From CBDCEG01 sp965215775 (GTDB taxonomy: Bacteria; Pseudomonadota; Gammaproteobacteria; Cardiobacteriales; Ostreibacteriaceae): 64,000 bases of DNA. Under the pieces are notes generated by a model that worked only from the letters and a program-made list of their open reading frames with translations, was not told the origin of the DNA and did no database searches. Location of the stretch: positions 118,258 through 182,257 of the forward strand of contig CBDCEG010000027.1 in assembly GCA_965215775.1 (NCBI GenBank), in the 5' to 3' direction. Every line of letters starts with the position of its first letter. Position 1 is the first letter of the stretch. Below, piece after piece: positions 49,280 through 56,967 of the stretch. Position numbers and translations under genes: made by a program.

Positions 49280-50580
49280 AAAAAATAATAAAACTAATAA
49301 TATTATCTTTGATAATACAACACAACATAACTTATGCTGAAAATAATATTAATTTTTTAAGTTCTGAGATAGAAGCTGTGGTTAGGAAAAAGTTAAATAA
49401 AAATAAACAAAGTATTACAGCAAAAGACCTAAATTCCATAACAGATGTATATATAAATAATTTAAACTCAAATATAATAAAAGATATAGTAAGTTTTCAT
49501 AATTTAAACACGCTATTTATTGAAGGGGAGAATATATCAGACATAACCCTACTATCTAAGTTATCTAATCTTAAAAAACTAGAAATGATAACTTTACATA
49601 GCACCAATATTACAGATATAAGTTCATTATTATTTATGAAAAATTTAATAAATCTTGGACTATATAATAATAAAAGTCTTTCTGATATAAAACCATTATC
49701 CAACCTTAACAATCTAACAATGCTTATAATAAAAGGCAATAACATTTCTGATATAAGCTATTTATCTAACCTTGAAAAATTATTGCATTTAGATTTAGAT
49801 GGAAATAATATTTCAGATATTAAGCCACTATCTAAACTAAAAAACTTATCAATTCTTGTGTTAAATAGCAATAATATTTCAGATATAAGTCCATTATCTA
49901 AACTTAAAAACTTATCAACTCTTGTATTAAATAATAATAACATTTCAGATATAAGTCCATTATCTAAACTAAAAAACTTATCAGGCCTTGGATTAAATAA
50001 TAATAATATTTCAGATTTAAAGGTTTTAAATAAACTTAATAATTTAAGAAGGCTTGATTTATCTTTTAATAAAATATTTAATGTAGCTTCATTATCTTCT
50101 CTAGAAAATTTGAAATATCTATCTTTAGATTATAATATAATTGATAAACTAGAGCCAATATCTAACTTAATAAATCTAAAAAGCATAAAGCTAAGCAACA
50201 ATAATATTTTAAATATAAGTCCATTATATAAATTAAAAAACTTATCAATTCTTGAATTAAGTAATAATGAAATCTCCAATATAGAGGGGCTATCTAATTT
50301 AGAGAATTTAGAACTAATAGGGCTTAAAAATAATAAAATAGTAAATTTAAAACCATTAATTAACTTAACAAATCTTAAAGTCCTAAAGTTAGATAATATA
50401 AGAAACTTAAATCTTAAAAATCTTAAAAAGTTAGAAGCTCTTTTTGTAGCAAAACGCAGTTCATTAAACATTAGTAATTTGCCAAATAGTTTGTTAAAAG
50501 TCATAATAGGTGATAATAGTGAGATTTTGATATCTGAGATAAGAAAACGCGGTAAAGGTAAAATTTGTCTTCCTTATTAA
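49276..50580 (+). CDS. Secreted leucine-rich-repeat protein (internalin/SDS22-like repeats)
   Basis: A 434-residue exported protein. Signal peptide IIKLIILSLIIQHNITYA is followed by an N-terminal cap (FLSSEIEAVVRKKLNK..ITAKDLNSITD) as seen ahead of internalin-type repeats. At least 13 repeats of 22 residues follow (consensus LKNLSxLxLxxNNISDISPLSK), from about residue 75 to 375, ending in a short tail without anchor or repeat. Such SDS22-like solenoids bind proteins; in bacteria they are often host- or surface-directed. Central repeats (about residues 175-245) are almost identical, also at DNA level (66-base period), indicating recent expansion. It lies next to a truncated paralogue at 50665. 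Confidence 0.85.
   Translation: MKKIIKLIILSLIIQHNITYAENNINFLSSEIEAVVRKKLNKNKQSITAKDLNSITDVYINNLNSNIIKDIVSFHNLNTLFIEGENISDITLLSKLSNLKKLEMITLHSTNITDISSLLFMKNLINLGLYNNKSLSDIKPLSNLNNLTMLIIKGNNISDISYLSNLEKLLHLDLDGNNISDIKPLSKLKNLSILVLNSNNISDISPLSKLKNLSTLVLNNNNISDISPLSKLKNLSGLGLNNNNISDLKVLNKLNNLRRLDLSFNKIFNVASLSSLENLKYLSLDYNIIDKLEPISNLINLKSIKLSNNNILNISPLYKLKNLSILELSNNEISNIEGLSNLENLELIGLKNNKIVNLKPLINLTNLKVLKLDNIRNLNLKNLKKLEALFVAKRSSLNISNLPNSLLKVIIGDNSEILISEIRKRGKGKICLPY
49797..50010 (+). repeat. Near-identical 66-bp repeats inside the LRR gene
   Basis: Three to four successive 66-base units encode LxxLxLNxNNISDISPLSKLKN. They share long identical stretches such as AATATTTCAGATATAAGTCC and TTATCTAAACTTAAAAACTT, with few differences, mostly silent or in the exposed variable positions. 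Flanking repeats are more diverged. Confidence 0.85.
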
Positions 50581-50664
50581 TTATAGTCTCTCATAATAAT
50601 ATGTTACAAACATAATCATTGACTAGAAGAAGACAAGCTGAAGCTAATATGTATAGAGGATAAA

Positions 50665-50865
50665 ATGAAAAAAATAAATAGAATTCAAAATATGGTTATA
50701 TTGGTAATATTTGCAATAATAAACATCAACCTAGTTATAGCTAAAGAAATAACATTTATCAATAAAGATATTGAGGCAAAAGTCAGATATGATTTGAAAA
50801 AAGCTACAGGTGTTATTACAACTGAAGATATTCTAAAAATAGAGAATTTAATCAGAAAACTCTAA
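50665..50865 (+). pseudogene. Truncated LRR-type secreted protein gene, 5' end only
   Basis: Encodes a signal peptide (VILVIFAIININLVIAK) and the N-terminal cap EITFINKDIEAKVRYDLKK..VITTEDILKIEN, which parallels the cap of the adjacent LRR protein (EIEAVVRKKLNK..ITAKDLNSI). The frame then runs into IS3 transposase sequence at about 50838 and stops. All repeats are lost. This is the remains of a second LRR gene removed by an IS-associated deletion. Confidence 0.75.
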
Positions 50866-51000
50866 ATACACATTGGGTTGGCGATATAACTTATATCCGA
50901 AATCATCAAGGTTGGAGCTATCTATCTGGCGACGGTTCTTACCTAGCAACAAAAGAAATTGTGGGCTGGAGTTTGTCGCAAAAACCGAATGCAAAACTTG
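50838..51000 (+). mobile_element. Older IS3-family copy, left fragment (middle of orfB)
   Basis: About 163 bases similar to 51722-51880 of the intact element, encoding part of the catalytic domain (NTHWVGDITYIRNHQGWSYL), with small insertions and deletions that break the frame. The left border is fused to the truncated LRR gene; the right border is the insertion point of the intact element. Its continuation is at 52266-52653. Confidence 0.85.
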
Positions 51001-51064
51001 TGAAGTGGTTCAGTTTTATGGGACAGATTTTTAGCCTATAATACACTTTTAAGAGGAAAAAATT

Positions 51065-51370
51065 ATGTCAAAAATTAACAAACAAAGAAAAACTTGGACT
51101 GTAGAGCAAAAGCTTGATTATGCAAAGCTTATGGTGCATGAAAATTATACAAATAGTCAAATTCAAGAAATTTCTGGTGCAGGAAAATCAGCTGTTGCGC
51201 GTTGGAAAAAACAATATATTGACGAATTAGGTGGGAAAACTCCAGATGGCAAAAGAGCGTTGACAGCTCAGCAGCAGGAGATTCAAGACCTTAGGAAACA
51301 GCTTTGGAGGGCTAAAAGAGACAATGAAATTTTAAAAAAGGCTGCTGCCATTTTTATTCAAAAAAACTAA
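51065..51370 (+). CDS. IS3-family transposase OrfA
   Basis: A 101-residue DNA-binding protein: helix-turn-helix (WTVEQKLDYAKLMVHENYTN then SQIQEISGAGKSAVARWKKQY) and a C-terminal leucine-zipper-like helix (QEIQDLRKQLWRAKRDNEILKKA). It ends AIFIQKN-stop; the last codons contain the heptamer A AAA AAC, which allows -1 frameshifting into orfB to make the full transposase. The ribosome site is AAGAGGAAAAAATT before the ATG. Confidence 0.95.
   Translation: MSKINKQRKTWTVEQKLDYAKLMVHENYTNSQIQEISGAGKSAVARWKKQYIDELGGKTPDGKRALTAQQQEIQDLRKQLWRAKRDNEILKKAAAIFIQKN
51361..51367 (+). promoter_or_regulatory. Programmed -1 frameshift site in the IS3 element
   Basis: The heptamer A AAA AAC lies in the orfA frame three bases before its stop codon. 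Slipping one base back continues AAA AAA CTA AAA ACT into the orfB frame, which has no stop from there on. This is the classic IS3-family signal for making the OrfAB fusion transposase. Confidence 0.8.
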
Positions 51371-51384
51371 AAACTGAAGTTATT

Positions 51385-52236
51385 ATGAAAATAAAAATGG
51401 CAAATAAAAATTACTCAATAACTGAATTATGCACTGCTTATGGGGTTCCTAAAAATACATTTTATAAAAAGACTAACACTAGGAAAATTAATAGAAAATC
51501 TTCTGAAATAATATCTTTATTAAAGAAAATTTCTATAGAAACAAAACACAGTTATGGGAAAAGAAGAATGCAAAAAGAACTCCAACTTTACGGTATTAAG
51601 ATTGGTATTTTTAAAGTAGCTTCATTGATGAAACTTGCTAATATTCAAGCAATTACACCAAGAAAAAAACACTATTACCCCAAAGAACGAGTGTCTAAAA
51701 TTATTTCTGATAATATTTTAAATAGAGAATTTAATCAAAAAACACCAAATACACATTGGGTTGGCGATATAACTTATATCCGAAATCATCAAGGCTGGAG
51801 CTATTTAGCGACGGTTCTTGACCTTGCAACAAAAGAAATTGTGGGCTGGAGTTTGTCGCAAAAACCGAATGCAAAACTTGCAAAAAAAGCACTTCAAAAC
51901 GCAATTAGAAGAAAACATCCAGATACAAGCAAATTATTATTTCACTCAGATCGTGGCGTGCAATATACGTCTAATTTATTTGTTGATTTTTGTGTAAATT
52001 TGCATATAACAAAGAGTGTTAGCAGAAAAGGAAACTGTTGGGATAATGCTGTAATGGAAAGGTTTTTTAGGAGTCTAAAGTCTGAAAGATTAAATTATTT
52101 AAGTTTTAAAAGTCATCAAGAAGTTACTGAAGAAGTAGATAGTTATATATATTTTTATAATTATAAGAGGTTAAATTCCGCAATAAATTACATGACACCA
52201 AATGAAAAATTTAATAGAATGATAAATGTCGCTTAA
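51385..52236 (+). CDS. IS3-family transposase OrfB (DDE integrase domain)
   Basis: A 283-residue catalytic part in the -1 frame relative to orfA. The N-terminal region has the HTH_21 segment (KKISIETKHSYGKRRMQKEL), followed by the rve core: WVGDITYIRN (first Asp), LLFHSDRGVQYTS (second Asp) and GNCWDNAVMERFFRSLKSE (Glu), then NYKRLNSAINYMTPNEKF at the end. All catalytic residues are present and the frame is intact, so the element may be active. As an isolated protein it may start at 51385, but the fusion with OrfA is the expected active form. Confidence 0.95.
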   Translation: MKIKMANKNYSITELCTAYGVPKNTFYKKTNTRKINRKSSEIISLLKKISIETKHSYGKRRMQKELQLYGIKIGIFKVASLMKLANIQAITPRKKHYYPKERVSKIISDNILNREFNQKTPNTHWVGDITYIRNHQGWSYLATVLDLATKEIVGWSLSQKPNAKLAKKALQNAIRRKHPDTSKLLFHSDRGVQYTSNLFVDFCVNLHITKSVSRKGNCWDNAVMERFFRSLKSERLNYLSFKSHQEVTEEVDSYIYFYNYKRLNSAINYMTPNEKFNRMINVA

Positions 52237-52265
52237 AAAGTGTTCCATAAAATTAGACCATTACA

Positions 52266-52653
52266 TTGCAAAAAAAACACTTCAAAACGCAATTAGAAGA
52301 AAACAGCCAGACACAAGTAAATTATTATTTCATTCGGATCGTGGGGTGCAATATACTTCTAATTTATTTACTGATTTTTGTGGAAATTTGCATATAACAA
52401 ATAGTGTTAGCAGAAAAGGAAACTGTTGGGATAATGCAGTAATGGAAAGATTTTTTAGGAGTCTAAAGTCTGAAAGATTAAATTATTTAAGTTTTAAAAA
52501 CCATCAAGAAGTTACTGAAGAAGTAGATAGTTATATATATTTTTATAATTATAAGAGGTTAAATTCCGCAATAAATTACATGACACCAAATGAAAAATTT
52601 AATAGAATGATAAATGTCGCTTAAAAAGTGTTCCATAAAATTAGACCGTTACA
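52266..52653 (+). mobile_element. Older IS3-family copy, right fragment
   Basis: Continues the older copy from 50838-51000. It encodes the last ~120 residues of orfB (KKTLQNAIRRKQPDTSKLLF to FNRMINVA-stop) with several amino-acid differences from the intact copy, and ends with its own right inverted repeat (TGTTCCATAAAATTAGACCG then TTACA). The apparent ATG-led frame beginning at 52226 is an accident of the junction. Confidence 0.9.
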
Positions 52654-52681
52654 AACCGTTCTCTAAAAGAGACTAACCTCT

Positions 52682-52876
52682 ATGAAAAACTCCTACAAAG
52701 CTAAAGTGTTGAAGAAAAAACCAATAACTAGTGCGAAAATAACTAGTGAAAATAATGATGGAAAAAAGAAAGTTTGCCATTTTTCACCTTTTTCGAATGA
52801 TTTAATTGCTAAGCGAATAAGAAAAAATAAAAAATTAAAGGAATCAATAATAAAGTTGAATAAAATGATGAGGTAA
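52682..52876 (+). CDS. Hypothetical small basic protein
   Basis: A 64-residue, lysine-rich protein (SYKAKVLKKKPITSAKITSE, then KVCHFSPFSNDLIAKRIRKN and a basic helix) 28 bases after the old IS3 end. No family was recognised. A short dyad (TCTCTAAAAGAGA) precedes the start, and the ribosome site is weak. It could be real or the surviving part of a larger gene; composition and the balanced codon use argue weakly for a real product. Confidence 0.35.
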   Translation: MKNSYKAKVLKKKPITSAKITSENNDGKKKVCHFSPFSNDLIAKRIRKNKKLKESIIKLNKMMR

Positions 52877-53250
52877 TTGCTTTAAAAAAATAATAAATAT
52901 TAAAAAACCAATATTCCTCCGAAAACAGAAGTAAATGTATCAAAAACAATTTGTTTTTTTTTATAAATTCATAAATAAAAAACTTCTACTAAATTATCTT
53001 TTTTCACTTATTTCCTCAGACAAAATGTTTCCTTATATCTACTTAGAATTCATTTGTCTTTTAAAAAGCAAATGAAAATTTAACATACAGTTTTGTAAGG
53101 GTGTAAAGGCGTGATTTATCACGACTAGAAAATATCTTTGAATTGATTAAGTTGTTTTTTTATTTTTTAGAATATTTTTTTAAAAATGTGGGGGGTGATT
53201 ATTAGGTTGTTTAATATAAGCTGTTTTAGAACAGCTTGGCCTTAAAAGTA
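52877..53250. other. Intergenic region without recognised genes
   Basis: About 370 bases, very AT-rich. It holds a small perfect dyad CGTGATTTATCACG at 53110-53123 and, near the tRNA-Leu end, a longer one at 53218-53237. No coding stretch longer than about 30 codons and no clear promoter pair was recognised. Confidence 0.6.
53218..53237 (-). terminator. Dyad downstream of tRNA-Leu, possible terminator
   Basis: AAGCTGTT and AACAGCTT enclose a four-base loop. On the minus strand it follows the tRNA-Leu gene after 14 bases, but the following ATATTAAAC is not a T run, so termination may be weak or the hairpin may serve RNA processing. Confidence 0.4.
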
Positions 53251-53337
53251 TGGTGCCTCCGGAGGGAATCGAACCCTCACTCCGTTGCCAGAACCGGATT
53301 TTGAATCCGGCGCGTCTACCAATTCCGCCACAGAGGC
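53251..53337 (-). tRNA. tRNA-Leu (anticodon CAA)
   Basis: On the minus strand: acceptor GCCTCTG pairing with the 3' CGGAGGC followed by encoded CCA, D-arm with TTGGTAGACGC, anticodon stem CCGGA/TCCGG around the loop TTCAAAA (anticodon CAA), a long class II variable arm, and T-arm GAGGGTTCGATTCCCTC. The 87-base length and long variable arm fit leucine tRNA. Confidence 0.95.
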
Positions 53338-53489
53338 TTTTATTATTTTTATCTGCCAAGAAAAGCAGTTGATTAAAAATAACAAAAAGTTTAAAACATA
53401 TTAAAGATAATAAATAACTATAGATATAAGGCTATAAATACTTATTATCTTTTTTTATTTAGGCTGATAAAAAAACCTAAAGTAGATAA

Positions 53490-54026
53490 TTACTTATCTG
53501 TTAACTCTAAAGTTGCACCACCAGCTGCTTGAATTTCAACTCTTCTGTTAAGTTGCATTCCGCGTTTTGTTTTATTAGTAGCAATAGGTTGAGTTTCTCC
53601 TTTACCTTTAGAGTGAATCATTCCTGCAGGAAATCCTTTACTTACTAAGTATTTTTTAACAGCAACAGCTCTTCTTTCTGATAATTTTTGGTTATATTTG
53701 TAAGAAGCACGGCTATCAGTATGACCAATAACATCAAACCCAGTGCTAGCACCAGCTTTAGCGGCTACTGATAATTCAACAAGCATAGAATCAAGCAAAA
53801 CTTTTCCAGACTGTCTTAAAACAGCTTTATCTGTTGCAAATAAAGCTTTGCTATTTAAGTTAATTGGTCTTAAAACTAAAGCTGGTCTTGCAACATTAGC
53901 AAAAGTTTTTGTTTTTGTGCCAGGTTGAGGGTGTGTATGAAGTTTTCCATACGCTCTATGTGCTTGAGATGAAGCCATTATAAGACTTACGCCAGCAACG
54001 ATAATTAATTTTCTTTTTATATTCAT
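53490..54026 (-). CDS. OmpA-family peptidoglycan-binding protein
   Basis: A 178-residue exported protein: signal peptide (LIIVAGVSLIMASSQA), a short basic spacer (GKLHTHPQPGTKTK), and an OmpA-like domain over about residues 55-170. The peptidoglycan-binding motif is GFDVIGHTDSRASYKYNQKL (Asp) with SERRAVAVKKYLVSKG and NRRVEI (Arg). The predicted substrate is diaminopimelate in peptidoglycan. There is no beta-barrel, so it resembles the small periplasmic OmpA-like proteins. Divergent from hisE; the downstream neighbour is a tRNA gene. Confidence 0.88.
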   Translation of the reverse strand: MNIKRKLIIVAGVSLIMASSQAHRAYGKLHTHPQPGTKTKTFANVARPALVLRPINLNSKALFATDKAVLRQSGKVLLDSMLVELSVAAKAGASTGFDVIGHTDSRASYKYNQKLSERRAVAVKKYLVSKGFPAGMIHSKGKGETQPIATNKTKRGMQLNRRVEIQAAGGATLELTDK

Positions 54027-54176
54027 TATTATTTCTCTCCGAAATGATTGTTAAATAGGACTCACAAGCAATTCATTTTAATATAAACAATAATAAAATC
54101 AATACAATGTTTAAAAAAAACTGTTAAAATAGTTAACTTTAAAATTAAAACACTAAAAATTCAGTGAGTTTTTACT

Positions 54177-54506
54177 ATGGAAAATAAAACTTCAGTACTA
54201 TTTCAGTTAGAAAAAATCATAAACCAAAGAGTGCAAGAAAACTCTTCAAAGTCTTATGTTGCCTCACTTAATAATAAAGGGATAAATGAAATTTTAAAAA
54301 AAATAGGCGAGGAATCAGCAGAAGTTATTATTGCTGGAAAAGACCAAGATAAAAATAGTATAATATACGAAAGTTGTGATCTTATTTTTCATTTGATGGT
54401 TTTATTATCAAACCAAGGAATTAGTTTAGATAGTATTGAAAAAGAGCTTTCACGAAGATTTGATGTTTCAGGGCTAGAAGAAAAGGCTAATCGTGAAAAG
54501 AAATAA
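54177..54506 (+). CDS. hisE: Phosphoribosyl-ATP pyrophosphatase
   Basis: A 109-residue MazG-fold enzyme for the second step of histidine synthesis. The hallmark is the helix pair KKIGEESAEVIIAGKDQDK with Glu residues for Mg2+, followed by YESCDLIFHLMVLLSNQGIS. It is a stand-alone HisE, not fused to HisI. It precedes tatABC, as in many beta- and gammaproteobacteria where hisIE and tat genes adjoin. Confidence 0.93.
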   Translation: MENKTSVLFQLEKIINQRVQENSSKSYVASLNNKGINEILKKIGEESAEVIIAGKDQDKNSIIYESCDLIFHLMVLLSNQGISLDSIEKELSRRFDVSGLEEKANREKK

Positions 54507-54569
54507 GTTATATATATATAATAAAGATTAAAGTAATATTTTATAAATTTAAAAAAGAAGAGGTTTATT

Positions 54570-54791
54570 ATGGGTGGAATATCTATTTGGCAAATTGCAA
54601 TTGTTGTTGTTATTGTTTTAGTTCTTTTCGGTTCTAAAAAACTTGGTAACTTGGGTGGTGAGCTTGGTCGTTCAATAAAAGGCTTTAAAAAAGAAATGAA
54701 ATCTGATGATTCAAAAGAAAATATTGAACATGGTAAATCAGACGATACTATTTCTACTAAAGAAAAAGAACACGAAGAAACTAAATCTTAG
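54570..54791 (+). CDS. tatA: Sec-independent protein translocase TatA
   Basis: A 73-residue protein: N-terminal helix (ISIWQIAIVVVIVLVLFGSKKL with the conserved FGSKKLG hinge), an amphipathic helix (GELGRSIKGFKKEM) and a charged tail. It polymerises to form the pore for folded, twin-arginine substrates. AAGAGG precedes the start. tatB and tatC follow in the same direction, so an operon is clear. Confidence 0.96.
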   Translation: MGGISIWQIAIVVVIVLVLFGSKKLGNLGGELGRSIKGFKKEMKSDDSKENIEHGKSDDTISTKEKEHEETKS

Positions 54792-54827
54792 TATTAAGTT
54801 TATTCTAACTATTTAATTTATATAATT

Positions 54828-55343
54828 ATGTTTGATATTGGTTTTACTGAGCTTTTAGTGGTTGGCGTTGTGGCAATTTTGGTTGTTGGTCCTGATAAAT
54901 TACCGTCTCTTGTGAAAACAACTCTTATTTATATTAGAAAAATAAAAACTGGATTTAATAATATAAAAGAAGATGTTGAAAGAGAATTAGACCTAGATGA
55001 GTTGACCAAAGATGTTTCTCAGAGTAAAAAGGAAATGCAAAAAATGATTGGATATGATGATTTGCAAAGCTCACTAACTAGCCTAAAAGAGGAAACAGAT
55101 TCTTTAAGAAATATAGCTAAAGATGGTTATGAATACGCTGAAGATGATGATTTGGATGACGAGATAGATGATGTTTCTGATGAAGATATTGAAAATGATA
55201 TGGAAAGCTTCAATAATGATGATGAGTTCAGTGCTAATTTACATATTGAAGAGGATATCGATAAAGATATTTCTACTAAATCAACCAAACATAGTTCTTC
55301 AAAACAAAAAATAAAATCTAAACAAAAGAAAGAAGCTAAATAA
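54828..55343 (+). CDS. tatB: Sec-independent protein translocase TatB
   Basis: A 171-residue protein with the N-terminal helix IGFTELLVVGVVAILVVGPDKLP (TatB-type GPDKLP hinge with conserved Glu), an amphipathic helix and a long very acidic tail (DDDLDDEIDDVSDEDIEND) ending in lysines. TatB with TatC forms the receptor for signal peptides. The coiled-coil and acidic tail is variable in the family. Confidence 0.95.
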   Translation: MFDIGFTELLVVGVVAILVVGPDKLPSLVKTTLIYIRKIKTGFNNIKEDVERELDLDELTKDVSQSKKEMQKMIGYDDLQSSLTSLKEETDSLRNIAKDGYEYAEDDDLDDEIDDVSDEDIENDMESFNNDDEFSANLHIEEDIDKDISTKSTKHSSSKQKIKSKQKKEAK

Positions 55344-55344
55344 T

Positions 55345-56091
55345 ATGACTGAAAATACTACTGAAAAAGAACAATCTTTAGTCTCTCATCTAACAGAATT
55401 ACGCTCGCGTATTTTTAAAATAGTATTAGGTCTTATTATCGTTTTTATAGTTCTTATCCCTTTTGCTAATGATTTATATACAACTTTTGCAAAACCAGCT
55501 CTTGAAAATCTTTCACAAAAAGCAACATTCATAATCCCAAACCCAATGGATGCTTTTTTACTTCCATTAAAACTTTGTTTATTTTTATCTTTATTACTAA
55601 CATTACCGTGGACTCTTTATCAGGTCTGGGGATTTATTGCACCAGGTCTTTATAAGCATGAAAGAAAGTTAATTACCCCAATTGTTAGCTCAACTACATT
55701 ATTATTTTATTTAGGTATTGTATTTGCTTACTTTGTAGTTTTGCCGTTAGTTTTTAAGTTTTTAAGTGAGACATCGCCAGAAGGATTTCTTTTAACCCCT
55801 GATATTGCAAAATATTTTAGTTTTGTTTTCACTATATTTATTGCGTTTGGAATTGCTTTTGAAGTTCCTGTTGCAACTGTTTTACTTATTTATTTAGGTG
55901 TTGTTTCAGTTGAAACATTAAAATCTAAAAGGCGTTATGTAATTGTTATTGCTTTTGTTGTTGGAATGGTTTTAACGCCACCTGATTTAATTTCTCAAAC
56001 ATTATTAGCAATTCCTATGCTTATTTTGTTTGAAATTGGTCTGTTTTTTGGTCAACGGGTTGAGAAAAGAAGAAAACTAGAAGAAGGTTAA
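55345..56091 (+). CDS. tatC: Sec-independent protein translocase TatC
   Basis: A 248-residue membrane protein with six helices. Conserved features: SLVSHLTELRSRIFK at the N-terminus (Glu of the signal-peptide site), PFANDLYTTFAKPALENL, MDAFLLPLKL, the YQVWGFIAPGLYKHERK loop and AFVVGMVLTPPD. It starts one base after tatB, giving a tight operon. No Tat substrates are evident nearby. Confidence 0.96.
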   Translation: MTENTTEKEQSLVSHLTELRSRIFKIVLGLIIVFIVLIPFANDLYTTFAKPALENLSQKATFIIPNPMDAFLLPLKLCLFLSLLLTLPWTLYQVWGFIAPGLYKHERKLITPIVSSTTLLFYLGIVFAYFVVLPLVFKFLSETSPEGFLLTPDIAKYFSFVFTIFIAFGIAFEVPVATVLLIYLGVVSVETLKSKRRYVIVIAFVVGMVLTPPDLISQTLLAIPMLILFEIGLFFGQRVEKRRKLEEG

Positions 56092-56255
56092 TTTAATTAC
56101 TAAGCTTATTTAAATTTATTTTGTTTAATTTAGATTAATTCGGGCTTATTATTGTAATTTAACCAACTAAAAAACTTGAAAAATAAATAATTACCATCAT
56201 TTATAGTATTAACAAAACATCTAAGTTAACTTATTTAGATGACTTTTGAATTTTA

Positions 56256-56345
56256 GGAGAGTTGGCCGAGTGGCTTAAGGCGCACGCTTGGAAAGCGTGT
56301 GTACGCTAATCCGTACCGAGGGTTCGAATCCCTCACTCTCCGCCA
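56256..56345 (+). tRNA. tRNA-Ser (anticodon GGA)
   Basis: Starts GGAGAGT and ends ACTCTCC-G-CCA, with the D-arm GGCCGAGTGGCTTAAGGC, anticodon stem CACGC/GCGTG around the loop TTGGAAA (anticodon GGA), a long class II variable arm (TGTACGCTAATCCGTACC), and T-arm GAGGGTTCGAATCCCTC. 90 bases with encoded CCA. Confidence 0.95.
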
Positions 56346-56373
56346 TTTTATTTTTAAAAACTATGGAGGTTTT

Positions 56374-56967
56374 ATGATTTTTTTAGGTGTTTTATTAGCA
56401 ATAACAATTGCTGCTGTTTTATATTTAGTTTCGTTATATAACAGTTTAGTTACAAGCAGAAACCAATACAAAAATGCATTTTCTCAAATTGATGTTCAGC
56501 TAACTAGACGATATGACTTAATTCCAAACTTAATTGCTGTTGCAAAAAAATATATGTCTCACGAGCGAGAAACTCTTGAAGCAGTTATAAATGCTAGAAA
56601 TACAGCAAAAGCAGCACTTCAAACGGCTAGAGCAAATCCAACTGATAATGAGGCAATAAAAGGTCTTGCCGCTGCAGAAACTGCTTTAGGTGGTGCCATG
56701 GGTGGTTTTTTTGCAGTTTCAGAAGCTTATCCAGACTTAAAAGCCAATGAAAATATGATTCAGCTTTCTGAGGAAATAACATCAACAGAAAATAGAATTG
56801 CGTTTTCAAGACAAAACTATAATGATTGCGTAACTACTTATAATAATAATACTGAAATGTTTCCAAGTAGCTTTATTGCACAAAGATATGGCTTCAAAAT
56901 AGCACAATTACTAGAAATTGATGGTATTGAAACTAAAAGAGAAAATATTAAGGTAGATTTTGACTAA
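56374..56967 (+). CDS. lemA: LemA family protein
   Basis: A 197-residue protein: one N-terminal membrane helix (IFLGVLLAITIAAVLYLVS) and a long helical cytoplasmic or periplasmic bundle with YNSLVTSRNQYKNAFSQIDV, the RRYDLIPNLIAVAKKYM segment and EITSTENRIAFSRQNYND, all typical of LemA. The ATG at 56374 is preceded by ATGGAGG, so it is preferred to the longer frame that runs through tRNA-Ser. LemA is commonly linked with an M48 or TPM-domain protein; here it overlaps the M48 protease start by eight bases. Confidence 0.92.
   Translation: MIFLGVLLAITIAAVLYLVSLYNSLVTSRNQYKNAFSQIDVQLTRRYDLIPNLIAVAKKYMSHERETLEAVINARNTAKAALQTARANPTDNEAIKGLAAAETALGGAMGGFFAVSEAYPDLKANENMIQLSEEITSTENRIAFSRQNYNDCVTTYNNNTEMFPSSFIAQRYGFKIAQLLEIDGIETKRENIKVDFD

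Larger units (their letters stand above)
51001..52265 (+). mobile_element. IS3-family insertion sequence, intact
   Basis: About 1,265 bases with 25-base imperfect inverted repeats starting TG and ending CA (left TGAAGTGGTTCAGTTTTATG, right complement TGTAATGGTCTAATTTTATG). It is flanked by TTG on both sides (50998-51000 and 52266-52268), consistent with a three-base target duplication. It carries two overlapping-phase genes, orfA and orfB, with a slippery A6C site at the end of orfA. Confidence 0.93.

Noticed and set aside
49790..50010. Regularly spaced repeats considered as a CRISPR array
   Set aside because: The 66-base period is in frame, encodes 22-residue LRR units and has no unique spacers.
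49497..50504. Several minus-strand open frames (61-124 codons) across the LRR gene
   Set aside because: They arise from the antisense of the periodic repeats and have no independent support.
52226..52624. Open frame beginning MSLKKCSIKLDHY and continuing into transposase residues
   Set aside because: Its start is the read-through of an IS3 right end; the rest is the 3' part of the older orfB copy, already listed as a mobile element.
56299..56373. Longer start of lemA running through the tRNA-Ser gene
   Set aside because: It would translate the tRNA; a strong ribosome site precedes the ATG at 56374.
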